DNA of 7,055 nt from positions 1 to 7,055 of the forward strand of contig QKHF01000204.1 of assembly GCA_003250135.1 (NCBI GenBank). Reading direction: 5' to 3'. This document shows positions 1 through 7,015 of the stretch, one piece after another. The notes under the pieces are model-generated. The model saw only the letters and a program-made list of their open reading frames with translations. It did not search any database and was not told where the DNA came from. The position numbers and the translations under genes were made by a program. Position 1 is the stretch's first letter; the number at the start of each line of letters is the position of its first letter. The stretch comes from Paracoccaceae bacterium (lineage in GTDB: Bacteria > Pseudomonadota > Alphaproteobacteria > Rhodobacterales > Rhodobacteraceae).

Positions 1-1236
1 GGCGGCGGAGGGTTTTACAGTGAGCGATGTCGGCGCAACGCCTGAAACCGGGGCGTCATAGCGTTGCACCGGGCTGTAAATGTCAGAAGACAGCGACGCG
101 ACGACCGCCGCACGCGGCGCACGCGGCTCCACTCCTGTCAACGGAGCGACGAACCCAGGAATGAGAATATCTGAATCCTGGCGCGTCGCGGACTGTTCCC
201 CGTGCGGCCCGATGGCGCCGGGCGTTTCCGGCGCAGAGGGCGTCGCGGAAGGCGCCAAAGGCGACCAGGCGGGGCTGTCGACGATGCTTGCGCGCGGCGC
301 CTCTCGCGGCGCCTCGCCCAATGAGGCGACCTGCAGCGATTCCTGCGCCTGTGGCGGCCCTGAAAGCTGCTGCGTGGTCCGTCCGATTCTTGGTTCGGCG
401 GTCTGCGCCCCAGCGTTCGAGCGAGGATTGGTCGCGGTCGGCGCCGGCGTTTGAGGCAGGCTGGACACCGCTGGGACGTGCGCAAGCGCAGCGGCATCGC
501 CTGTCCCAAGCCGCGGGGCGCTCATGCCGACAGCGGCCGACGCGCGCGGCGATATCGGCGGCGGCGATGAGCGGAGTTCAGCGACCTCGAAGGACGCGGA
601 AAGGCTGACCACCTCCGCGCCCTTGGGCTCCTCGGCGGTAGTCGGCCCCTCGGCCATGCGCTCAAATTTCGCGATCGCGTCGGCGGACAGGGTTGTGGCG
701 TCAACCGGAGAGGCCGCGCGAGCCCCTGTCGGCTCAAGCGGCGCCGTTGGCGCATCCTGCGATAGCGACGCGACGGCCACCGGCTCGACAGCCGGCCCGG
801 CCCGCTCTTCTCCAAGCCCGGAGGCGACCTCGCCCGGCGCAGGAGACGGCTGCAGTTCAGGCTCATCCATCACCGGCTCGATTGACGCGATGACAGGCGC
901 GCCCTTGGCGATATCTTCTTCTATTTCAATTTCTTGTGACGCAACCTTAATGTCATTTTCAGGTGGTGCGTCGACGTTCTCCGGCGGCGTTTCCGCTTCG
1001 GCAAGTCGGTCGGGCGACACCCGCACGGGATGCTGCGTCGGCGATGGAAACAGGATGCTGAGGCCGTAATATCCGCCAGCGCCAACAAGGGCGAGGACGC
1101 CAACGGTCCCTCCCATCATCAGGCTCGTGATGCTGGATTTCCGCGATCCTCGCCTGTGCGGAGTCGACAAGACGCCCCGCAATTCGCGCAGGCCGTCCTC
1201 CCGTTCCGTCAGTTCAAGTTCGTCGTGGTTCTCCAC
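1..1236 (-). CDS. Membrane-anchored Ala/Pro-rich protein, partial; possible second deacetylase-like protein
   Basis: This minus-strand frame is open without a stop from 1236 to the window edge (412 codons), so the C-terminus is not visible. I chose the GTG at 1236-1234 because AGAGGA (plus 1241-1246) sits 4 bases upstream. The ATG at 1241-1239 is in another frame and stops after ten codons. Residues 1-33 are charged and end in a basic HRRGSRK stretch. About 35-62 form one hydrophobic segment rich in Gly, Val and Leu. The rest is rich in Ala, Pro, Glu and Ser, with almost no predicted fold. The basic residues before the membrane segment suggest the long tail is periplasmic. VASL recurs at 155, 302 and 379, with relatives VASQ at 98 and VASG at 137. 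The gene follows the PF04748 deacetylase by 38 bases, so they are probably co-transcribed. The shared layout (short N-terminus, one membrane segment, long linker) suggests a paralogue whose domain lies beyond the edge, but this is inference. No catalytic domain is seen. Confidence 0.8.
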   Translation of the reverse strand, partial: MENHDELELTEREDGLRELRGVLSTPHRRGSRKSSITSLMMGGTVGVLALVGAGGYYGLSILFPSPTQHPVRVSPDRLAEAETPPENVDAPPENDIKVASQEIEIEEDIAKGAPVIASIEPVMDEPELQPSPAPGEVASGLGEERAGPAVEPVAVASLSQDAPTAPLEPTGARAASPVDATTLSADAIAKFERMAEGPTTAEEPKGAEVVSLSASFEVAELRSSPPPISPRASAAVGMSAPRLGTGDAAALAHVPAVSSLPQTPAPTATNPRSNAGAQTAEPRIGRTTQQLSGPPQAQESLQVASLGEAPREAPRASIVDSPAWSPLAPSATPSAPETPGAIGPHGEQSATRQDSDILIPGFVAPLTGVEPRAPRAAVVASLSSDIYSPVQRYDAPVSGVAPTSLTVKPSAA

Positions 1237-1240
1237 AGCA

Positions 1241-1246
1241 TCCTCT
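1241..1246 (-). promoter_or_regulatory. Ribosome binding site deciding the GTG start of the downstream gene
   Basis: Read on the minus strand this is AGAGGA, followed by TGCT and then GTG at 1236. The spacing of 4 bases (5 from GAGG) suits a Shine-Dalgarno site. It supports the GTG over an in-frame TTG about 15 bases further upstream, which has no comparable site in front of it. Confidence 0.55.
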
Positions 1247-1274
1247 TGCGCCAAACGCCAAGAAAGGGCGGCGC

Positions 1275-3104
1275 TTACTTTCCGGCGACAGTCCGATCAG
1301 AGTCCGCGTTCAGCACGCTCGCCACATGGGTGATCGGCGCTATCAGTATATCCTTTCCGTCGTGTATCTCCATCCAGCGCGCAACCGCCCGCACCGTCGC
1401 CGGATTCGGATTGCCCAGCGCAACCGCGGCGCCATAGCGGCGCGCCATGAGAGCGGCGGCGTTCAGTTCGCGCATGATCGCCTCGACGGAAATCTCGTTG
1501 TCGATGAAGCGATGGTTGCGCGTCGCCAGCATACCAGCGTCCCGCGCGACGCTCTCGGCCACGCTCTTGCCCGTCGTGCGGCTGTCCAGGAACATCAGGT
1601 CGCGCTGCGACAGCTCCGCCATCAGCGCGCCCATAACACGTTGATCTCGCGTGACTTTCGAGCCCAGATGATTGTTGACGCCGACATATCCGTCAAACTG
1701 CGAAAGGTGCCAGCGCGCGGTCTCCCGCACCTCTTGGTCCTCCATCTTGCGGAGAATGGGGCGCGGCCCTTCCTTGAAGTCGGCGTAGGTCTCCATCGGC
1801 ATGTGGACCAGCACCTCGCGGCCGCTGTTGCGAAGCTGATCGACGATCAGCGCCGAGTCCGGTGTCGACGGAATGACCGAGGTCGAGACCATGGGCGAAA
1901 GCGCGACGACATCCTCAACCGGCGCGCCATAGGCGCCGATTTCATCGATCACGATGGCCATCACGGGCAGATTTTGCGGGTTGGCCGGGGGCGTGACGGC
2001 GAAACGCCGCCAGCCTTCGCCCCCTTCGACAGCCACGGCGCGGCGCGCCGCCGCGCGGCCCGCGTCATTCTGATAGGCGAGGTCAAGCTCACCAGGCTGG
2101 TTGACGTCGTAGAAGCCGGCGGGAGGCTCCGCGCCCAGCACGGCCACGACCGCGGGCGCTTTCAGGTCAGGCGTGCGCGCATGAGGCGCCGACGAAAGCG
2201 CGTCCTGCGGCTCGGCGAAGGACGCAGTGGGATCGACGTTGATATCCCGCGTCGCGGGCGCATCGAGCCTGGGCGAAATCAGGGCGGCGTAATCCGCGCC
2301 CGTCTCAAGGCTCCGATCGAAAATCCCAGTGGAGGACAGGCTGACTTCGGCCCGGATCAGGGCGCGTTCCCCATCCAGTATCGGCTGGGCGGGCGAATCG
2401 AACGCCGAGGGCGACGCGGGGTTCGGCGGCGACTCCAGCATCGCGGCGTCGATCACGCCAATATCGGTTTTCACATCGAGTTGTGACGAAAGGACAGCGG
2501 GCCTCGACGGCTCGACGGCGACCAGAGACGCGACCTGCACAGGAGCCGTGAGTCCGGCGCGCGACGCAGCTTTCGGCGCTTGCGGCTCTTCCGCCGCCGC
2601 CATCTCGGCCGGCGTCGTCGACACGGAGCGGACGACGTAGAAATCTTCCGCCTCGCCGAATTCGAACCGGGGAGGATCGACGATCTCGTCTTTCGGCATG
2701 GCCGCGACGACTGCGCCAGCGTCGTCGGTCGCGGCCTGTTCCGGCTGAGCCGCCGGCGCGACCGGGATTTCGGCAACGGCCGCCATCAGCAGCTTCTCGC
2801 CTCCGGCCAGCGCAATCGGATCGGCCTCAGGCTCGACCTGCGCGACGAACGGAAAGGCGTCCGCCGTCTCGACAGGCGCCTCGATCGAAGCTTTGGTTTT
2901 TTCGACGGGCGCCGCGGCGTCGGCGTCAGCGCTGGCGATGCGCAGCGGCGCGATGGTCGGCGCCGGACGAGTGAACGTGTCGTAAACGAGCACCGAGCCC
3001 ATGACCACAAGGCCGCTCAGGCTGCCGCGCAGCACATGAACCCCCAAGGAACGCCGACCGCGGGGCGCGGAAAACACGATCCTGAGACTGCGCTGATCGT
3101 CCAT
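1275..3104 (-). CDS. Divergent polysaccharide deacetylase (YibQ/PF04748 family), membrane-anchored
   Basis: This is a 609-residue protein when started at the ATG 3104-3102, which has GGAG nine bases upstream. A start at 3248 would add 48 residues that look unlike a signal or membrane anchor, so I reject it. Residues 1-27 are basic, and about 28-44 form a weak membrane segment (LSGLVVMGSVLVYD). Residues 45-380 are an Ala/Pro/Glu-rich linker, probably disordered and periplasmic. The C-terminal domain (about 381-600) carries the PF04748 landmarks in order: IDEIG 386-390, HMPME 434-438, GVNNHLGS 475-482, FLDSRT 505-510, FIDNE 533-537, GNPNPAT 564-570. The family is related to NodB-type carbohydrate esterases; its substrate is not settled, and a peptidoglycan or other envelope glycan is the usual guess. 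Two oddities: the usual IDD is IDE, and a motif that is often GHP is GNP. Most relatives have a far shorter linker. It is divergent from trpD and is followed by another membrane-anchored protein gene. Confidence 0.9.
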   Translation of the reverse strand: MDDQRSLRIVFSAPRGRRSLGVHVLRGSLSGLVVMGSVLVYDTFTRPAPTIAPLRIASADADAAAPVEKTKASIEAPVETADAFPFVAQVEPEADPIALAGGEKLLMAAVAEIPVAPAAQPEQAATDDAGAVVAAMPKDEIVDPPRFEFGEAEDFYVVRSVSTTPAEMAAAEEPQAPKAASRAGLTAPVQVASLVAVEPSRPAVLSSQLDVKTDIGVIDAAMLESPPNPASPSAFDSPAQPILDGERALIRAEVSLSSTGIFDRSLETGADYAALISPRLDAPATRDINVDPTASFAEPQDALSSAPHARTPDLKAPAVVAVLGAEPPAGFYDVNQPGELDLAYQNDAGRAAARRAVAVEGGEGWRRFAVTPPANPQNLPVMAIVIDEIGAYGAPVEDVVALSPMVSTSVIPSTPDSALIVDQLRNSGREVLVHMPMETYADFKEGPRPILRKMEDQEVRETARWHLSQFDGYVGVNNHLGSKVTRDQRVMGALMAELSQRDLMFLDSRTTGKSVAESVARDAGMLATRNHRFIDNEISVEAIMRELNAAALMARRYGAAVALGNPNPATVRAVARWMEIHDGKDILIAPITHVASVLNADSDRTVAGK

Positions 3105-3271
3105 CACACTCGACTCCAACCCACGCGGCGCTTTCGCTTTCCCCCTCAACAGAAACGGAGTACGACCTGCGCCAATCTTGACGTCCGGACCCGGAACGCG
3201 GCATTCATGCCACAAGCCATCCGGAACGCTGTACGCGAAATACGCCATTATTAGACACGAGGTCCTTAACT

Positions 3272-3284
3272 GATTCGAGGATTC
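3272..3284 (+). repeat. Paired GANTC sites (GATTC-GAG-GATTC)
   Basis: Two GATTC pentamers start at 3272 and 3280, separated by GAG. GANTC is the target of the CcrM adenine methyltransferase found in most alphaproteobacteria. Whether this pair is methylated or matters for either promoter is not visible in the sequence. Confidence 0.4.
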
Positions 3285-3394
3285 TCTTCACATCCCGCTG
3301 CAAGAGACCGGAAAATCTAGGTAAATTTGCGACGAGTGAGTCACAATCGCAACATAATGACCGCCCCCAAGGAGCCGGATCGGGGCAAATTCAA

Positions 3395-3400
3395 GGGGAG
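3395..3400 (+). promoter_or_regulatory. Ribosome binding site of trpD
   Basis: GGGGAG lies nine bases before the ATG at 3410. It supports that start, which also gives the expected N-terminus length for the family. Confidence 0.65.
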
Positions 3401-3409
3401 TCGACGCCG

Positions 3410-4432
3410 ATGGGAGATGGACTGAAGCCGCTGATTGGAAAGGCCGCCACGGGCCCGCTGACCCGTGAAGAGGCCGAGGCGGCGTTCGAGACGATCATGT
3501 CCGGCGAGGCCAGCCCGGCGCAGATCGGCGGCTTTCTGATGACGCTCAGAACGCGCGGCGAAAGCGTCGATGAGTACGCCGCGGCGGCCAGCGTGATGCG
3601 CGCGAAGGCCGCCACGGTTAACGCGCCCGACAGGGCGATGGACATCGTCGGCACGGGCGGCGACGGCAAGGGTACGCTGAACATCTCCACCGCGACGGCG
3701 CTTGTCGTCGCGGGCGCGGGCGTGACGGTGGCCAAGCACGGCAACAGGGCGATCAGCTCTCGCGCGGGCGCGGCCGACATCCTGTCCGCGCTGGGCGTAA
3801 ATGTGATGGTCGGCCCCGAAGTCGTCGAGAAGGCGATCGAGGAAATCGGGATCGCCTTCATGATGGCGCCGATGCACCATTCGGCGATGCGCCATGTGAT
3901 GCCGGTGCGGCAAGAGCTTGGCACGCGCACCATCTTCAACATTCTCGGCCCGTTGACCAATCCCGCCGGGGTGAAGCGGCAACTGACGGGCGCGTTCTCC
4001 ATCTCCATGCTGCGCCCGATGGCCGAAACGCTGCGCGAACTGGGGTCGGAAAAGGCGTGGCTGGTGCATGGGTCGGACGGGACGGACGAGATCTCGATCT
4101 CCGGAACCACGGACGTGGTGCAACTGGCCGACGGGGCGATCACCGAGTTCGAGATTTCGCCGAAGGTCGCCGGGCTTCCCTCGCACCCGTTCGAGGACAT
4201 TCTCGGCGGGACGCCCGAGGAGAACGCCGAGGCGTTTCGCGCCCTTCTGGACGGCGCTGAAGGCGCCTACCGCGACGCGGTGCTGCTGAACGCCGCCGCC
4301 GCGCTGCTGGTCGCCGACCGGGTTCACTCGCTGGAGGAAGGCGTGGAGGTCGCGGCGGAGAGCATCGACACCGGCTCGGCGAAGGAGAAACTGGAGAAGC
4401 TGGCCGCGCTGACGCAAGCGGCGGGGGCATAG
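3410..4432 (+). CDS. trpD: Anthranilate phosphoribosyltransferase
   Basis: TrpD transfers the phosphoribosyl group of PRPP to anthranilate, giving N-(5'-phosphoribosyl)anthranilate, the second committed step of tryptophan synthesis in the cytoplasm. The 340 residues match the normal size of the stand-alone enzyme. The N-terminal helical domain carries the family segment GEASPAQIGGFLM (32-44). The PRPP-binding loop GTGGDG is at 81-86, followed by NIST at 91-94. KHGNR at 109-113 and the following SSRAGAADIL match the family. The anthranilate-side region FMMAPMHHSAMR (150-161) and RTIFNILGPLTNPA (173-186) are present. HGSDGTDE (220-227) holds the acidic pair that binds the second magnesium ion. 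No damage is visible. It is the first gene of the plus-strand cluster and lies 48 bases before trpC. trpE and trpG are not in the window; the gene directly upstream is divergent and unrelated, so anthranilate synthase must be encoded elsewhere. Confidence 0.97.
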   Translation: MGDGLKPLIGKAATGPLTREEAEAAFETIMSGEASPAQIGGFLMTLRTRGESVDEYAAAASVMRAKAATVNAPDRAMDIVGTGGDGKGTLNISTATALVVAGAGVTVAKHGNRAISSRAGAADILSALGVNVMVGPEVVEKAIEEIGIAFMMAPMHHSAMRHVMPVRQELGTRTIFNILGPLTNPAGVKRQLTGAFSISMLRPMAETLRELGSEKAWLVHGSDGTDEISISGTTDVVQLADGAITEFEISPKVAGLPSHPFEDILGGTPEENAEAFRALLDGAEGAYRDAVLLNAAAALLVADRVHSLEEGVEVAAESIDTGSAKEKLEKLAALTQAAGA

Positions 4433-4480
4433 GCGACGTCATTCGCTTCAACCCGCCCGGCCCGCACGATAGAAAGCGCC

Positions 4481-5317
4481 ATGAGCACGATTCTGGACAA
4501 GATCAAGGCCTACAAGCTGGAGGAGGTCGCCGCCCGCAAGGCGGCGCGCCCGATCGCCGAGGTGGAGAGCGCGGCCCGCGCGGCCGAGGCGCCGCGGGGC
4601 TTCGCGGCGGCGCTTGACCTGGCGGTGGAGACCGGCCATTACGGGCTGATCGCCGAGATCAAGAAGGCGAGCCCCTCCAAAGGGCTGATCCGCGCAGATT
4701 TCGACCCGCCGGCGCTGGCGAAGGCCTATCAGGCGGGCGGCGCGGCCTGCCTTTCCGTGCTGACCGACACGCCGTCCTTCCAGGGCGCCGACGCGTTTCT
4801 GACTCAGGCGCATAATGCTGTCACCCTGCCCTGCCTGCGCAAGGATTTCCTCTACGATACGTATCAGGTCGCCGAGGCGCGGGCGCTGGGCGCGGACTGC
4901 ATCCTGATCATCATGGCCAGCGTGTCCGACGCACAGGCGGTCGAATTGGAAGACGCGGCGATGAGCTGGGGCATGGACGTTCTGATCGAGGTTCACGACG
5001 AGGCGGAACTGGACCGGGCGCTCCGGCTCAAGTCCACGCTGATCGGCGTCAACAATCGCGACCTCAACACGTTCGAGACCGACCTCGCCACCACCGAGCG
5101 GCTTTCAGATCTCGCACCGCCCAACGTGACGCTGGTGGCCGAGTCCGGCCTTTATACGCCGCAGGATCTGGCCCGCATGGCCGCTGTCGGCGCCCGGCGT
5201 TTCCTGATCGGCGAAAGCCTGATGCGGGAACCGGACGTGGAAGGCGCGACCCGCGCGCTTCTGGCGGAGCCGCACCCGGTCGACGTTCTGGCGGCGCCAA
5301 AGATGAGCGCATTGTGA
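4481..5317 (+). CDS. trpC: Indole-3-glycerol-phosphate synthase
   Basis: TrpC closes the ring of 1-(2-carboxyphenylamino)-1-deoxyribulose 5-phosphate to indole-3-glycerol phosphate, releasing CO2 and water. The 278 residues form one TIM-barrel domain; this is the stand-alone enzyme, not the TrpC-TrpF fusion of E. coli. Catalytic residues of the Sulfolobus enzyme are all found: Glu59 and Lys61 in AEIKKASPSKG, Lys121 in LRKDFLYD, Glu170 in IEVHDE, Asn191 in GVNNRDLNTF, and Glu221-Ser222 in VAESGL. The phosphate-binding end RRFLIGESLMR is at 239-249. The start ATG has only a weak AGAAAG four bases upstream. The spacer after trpD (4433-4480) shows no terminator, so co-transcription is likely. The stop codon overlaps the moaC start in GTGA. 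Confidence 0.97.
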   Translation: MSTILDKIKAYKLEEVAARKAARPIAEVESAARAAEAPRGFAAALDLAVETGHYGLIAEIKKASPSKGLIRADFDPPALAKAYQAGGAACLSVLTDTPSFQGADAFLTQAHNAVTLPCLRKDFLYDTYQVAEARALGADCILIIMASVSDAQAVELEDAAMSWGMDVLIEVHDEAELDRALRLKSTLIGVNNRDLNTFETDLATTERLSDLAPPNVTLVAESGLYTPQDLARMAAVGARRFLIGESLMREPDVEGATRALLAEPHPVDVLAAPKMSAL

Positions 5318-5814
5318 GCAGCTTCACGCATTTCGACGAGAAAGGCGCGGCCGCCATGGTCGACGTCTCGGACAAGGATGTGACCCATCGCGTGGCGGTG
5401 GCCCGCGGCGCGGTCGAAATGGCGCCGGCGACTCTGGCGATGATCATCGAGGGCCGGGCCAAGAAGGGCGACGTTCTGGGCGTCGCGCGGCTCGCCGGGA
5501 TCATGGCGGCGAAACGGACGTCCGACCTGATCCCGCTCTGCCATCCGCTGCCGATTTCCAAGGTGTCCGTGGAGCTTACGCCCAACGAGGCGGAAAGCCG
5601 GGTCGAGATCGAAGCGACGGTGAAGGTGACGGGCAAGACAGGCGTCGAGATGGAGGCGCTGACCGCCGTCTCGGTCGCAGCTCTGACGGTCTATGACATG
5701 GCCAAGGCGGTCGATAAGGCGATGCGCATCACCGACATCCGCCTCGCGCTGAAGGACGGCGGCAAATCGGGCCGGTTCGAGGCGGAGGGTGAGTCCCCGC
5801 CCGAGGGCCTCTGA
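5314..5814 (+). CDS. moaC: Cyclic pyranopterin monophosphate synthase
   Basis: MoaC converts the 3',8-cyclo-GTP made by MoaA into cyclic pyranopterin monophosphate, the first stable intermediate of molybdenum cofactor synthesis. The 166 residues are close to E. coli MoaC and keep its numbering: Lys51 in KKGDV, His77 in LCHPL, Glu112 and Glu114 in GVEMEALT, Asp128 and Lys131 in YDMAK, and Lys147 in LKDGGKSG. The family start segment MVDVSDK is at 15-21. The protein works as a hexamer in known structures. The start is GTG at 5314, which overlaps the trpC stop by four bases. This gives the expected THFDEKG N-terminus, whereas the next ATG would remove part of the conserved MVDVSDK region. The overlap implies translational coupling to trpC. 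moeA follows after 24 bases. Confidence 0.96.
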   Translation: MSSFTHFDEKGAAAMVDVSDKDVTHRVAVARGAVEMAPATLAMIIEGRAKKGDVLGVARLAGIMAAKRTSDLIPLCHPLPISKVSVELTPNEAESRVEIEATVKVTGKTGVEMEALTAVSVAALTVYDMAKAVDKAMRITDIRLALKDGGKSGRFEAEGESPPEGL

Positions 5815-5822
5815 CGCGCCGC

Positions 5823-5830
5823 AAGGGGGG
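5823..5830 (+). promoter_or_regulatory. Ribosome binding site of moeA
   Basis: AAGGGGGG lies eight bases before the ATG at 5839. It is among the strongest purine-rich sites of the cluster, so translation of moeA should still begin normally even though the gene is broken further down. Confidence 0.55.
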
Positions 5831-5838
5831 CCAGCGCC

Positions 5839-7015
5839 ATGATCTCCGTCGATGAGGCCCGCGCGCGCATTTTGGCGCTCCTGCCATTGATGGAGACGGA
5901 GGACGTTCCGCTTCTCGCCGCCGCCGGACGAATTCTGGCCGAACCGGTGGTCGCGACGCGGAACCAGCCGCCCTTCCCGTCCTCGGCCATGGACGGCTAC
6001 GCGGTTCGAGCGGCGGAGGCCGTTTCCGGCGCGCGGCTGAGGGTGATTGGCGAGTCCGCCGCCGGCAAGCGCTTTCCAGGCGCGCTGGGCGCGGGAGAGG
6101 CGGTGCGCATCTTCACCGGCGCGCCGGTTCCCGAGGGCGCCGACGCTGTGCTGATCCAGGAAAACGCGACGCGTAACGGCGACGTTCTGATCCCCACCGA
6201 GCCTGTGCGCGCGGGAGAGAACATTCGCCCGAACGGGATCGATTTTGACAAGGATTGCGTTCTACTCTCCGCCCCCCGCCGCCTGACGCCAGAAGACCTT
6301 GCGCTGGCCGCCGCTGCGAACTTCGCAACCCTTACCGTACGCCGTCGCCCGATCGTCGCCTTGCTGGCGACGGGGGACGAACTGGTTCCGCCGGGGGAGT
6401 CTCCGGGGCCGGGTCAGATCATCGCCTCCAACGCCTACGGCCTCGCGCCGATGTTGGAAGCCGCTGGCGCAGAAGCGCGGCTGCTCCCTATCGCGCGCGA
6501 CAATCCCGACAGCCTGCGCGACGCCCTCTCCGACGCCAAGGGCGCGGATCTTCTGGTGACGATGGGCGGTGCCTGCTTCGGCGCTGGGCGAGGAAGGATT
6601 GACGCTCGATTTTCACAAGGTGGCCATGCGCCCCGGCAAGCCGGTGATGGCGGGAAAAATCGGCGGCATGGCGATGGTGGGCCTGCCGGGCAACCCGGTC
6701 TCGGCCATGGTCTGCGGCCGGGTGTTCCTGATCCCCGCCGTCGAGCGCATGCTGGGCCTGCCCGGCGACGGCCCGCGCATGGAACGCACGTCGCTGACCG
6801 CCGATCTCGGCCCCAATGGCCCTCGCGAGCACTACATGCGCGCCGTCGTCACGCACACGCCCCAAGGCCTGACCTGCACGCCCTGTGAAAGCCAGGACAG
6901 CAGCCGATTGCGCATCCTCGCCACTTCCAACGCGCTGGCGGTCCGCCCGCCAAACGATTCGGCGCGGCGTGCAGGCGAGTCGATCAGCATCTTGCGGTTG
7001 CGCAACCCTGATTGA
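5839..7015 (+). pseudogene. moeA: Molybdopterin molybdotransferase, frameshifted by a small internal deletion
   Basis: MoeA inserts molybdate into adenylylated molybdopterin, the last common step of molybdenum cofactor synthesis. The first part reads in frame from ATG 5839 to about 6573. It shows SSAMDGYAVR (48-57; Asp52 equals E. coli Asp59), IFTGAPVPEGAD (91-102), ATGDELV (177-183; Glu181 equals Glu188), RDNP (220-223; Asp221 equals Asp228) and TMGGA (241-245). The rest of the family reads one frame over, from about 6574 to the TGA at 7013-7015. It shows ALGEEGLTLDFHKVAMRPGKP-type sequence, then GLPGNPVSAMV and the C-terminal domain with REHYMRA. Between GGA and ALGEEG only 7 bases remain, where relatives have about nine or ten codons. 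So about 20-23 bases are missing. The lost loop (SVGxxD in relatives) includes the equivalent of Asp259, so slippage would not restore a normal enzyme. If not a sequencing or assembly error, the gene is inactive. The unshifted frame runs on to 6888 with unrelated, Arg-rich sequence. Confidence 0.88.

Larger units (their letters stand above)
3105..3409. promoter_or_regulatory. Divergent intergenic region between the deacetylase gene and trpD
   Basis: These 305 bases must hold promoters for both directions. The stretch 3240-3360 is clearly more AT-rich than the flanking genes. For trpD the best -10 candidate is CATAAT at 3353-3358, but its nearest -35-like TTGCGA (3327-3332) is 20 bases away, so the promoter is not convincing. 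On the minus strand TCTAAT near 3250 is a weak -10 candidate with no good -35. Five GANTC sites are present (3112, 3272, 3280, 3338 and 3398), including a GATTC-GAG-GATTC repeat at 3272-3284. A small palindrome, GTGA-G-TCAC, lies at 3336-3344. I see no leader peptide with tandem Trp codons and no terminator/antiterminator pair, so trp attenuation is not supported here. The minus frame upstream of 3104 is open to an ATG at 3248, which is treated as an untranslated leader. Confidence 0.5.

Noticed and set aside
524..1069. 181-codon Ser/Ala/Gly-rich frame on the plus strand
   Set aside because: It overlaps the minus-strand frame 1236-1, which is open over its whole length and has a ribosome site and a membrane segment. 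The plus frame has no such support.
1326..2486. 386-codon open frame on the plus strand, rich in Arg and His
   Set aside because: It lies opposite the deacetylase gene, whose frame holds all PF04748 motifs. The Arg/His-rich composition is typical of an antisense frame in GC-rich DNA.
3105..3248. N-terminal extension of the deacetylase to the ATG at 3248
   Set aside because: The 48 extra residues show no signal or membrane character and would bury the basic-plus-hydrophobic anchor. The ATG at 3104 has GGAG at a good distance.
3266..3270. TTAAC as a CtrA binding site
   Set aside because: Only one half of the TTAA-N7-TTAA consensus is present; no second half lies at the right spacing.
3336..3344. 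Palindrome GTGA-G-TCAC as a possible operator
   Set aside because: It is only nine bases long and not repeated, so chance is a sufficient explanation without conservation data.
3341..4417. 358-codon open frame on the minus strand
   Set aside because: It is antisense to trpD, which has every conserved motif. The composition (Arg, His, Gly) is that of a shadow frame, with no recognisable domain.
4433..4480. Terminator or promoter between trpD and trpC
   Set aside because: No hairpin with a T-run and no -35/-10 pair can be seen in these 48 bases.
6573..6580. Programmed ribosomal frameshift restoring MoeA
   Set aside because: No slippery run is present, and slippage would still leave out about seven conserved residues including the Asp259 equivalent.
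6569..7015. Separate small gene starting at GTG 6569 for a MoeA C-terminal protein
   Set aside because: There is no ribosome site before it, and its sequence continues MoeA directly from where the upstream frame breaks. It is the second half of a frameshifted gene.
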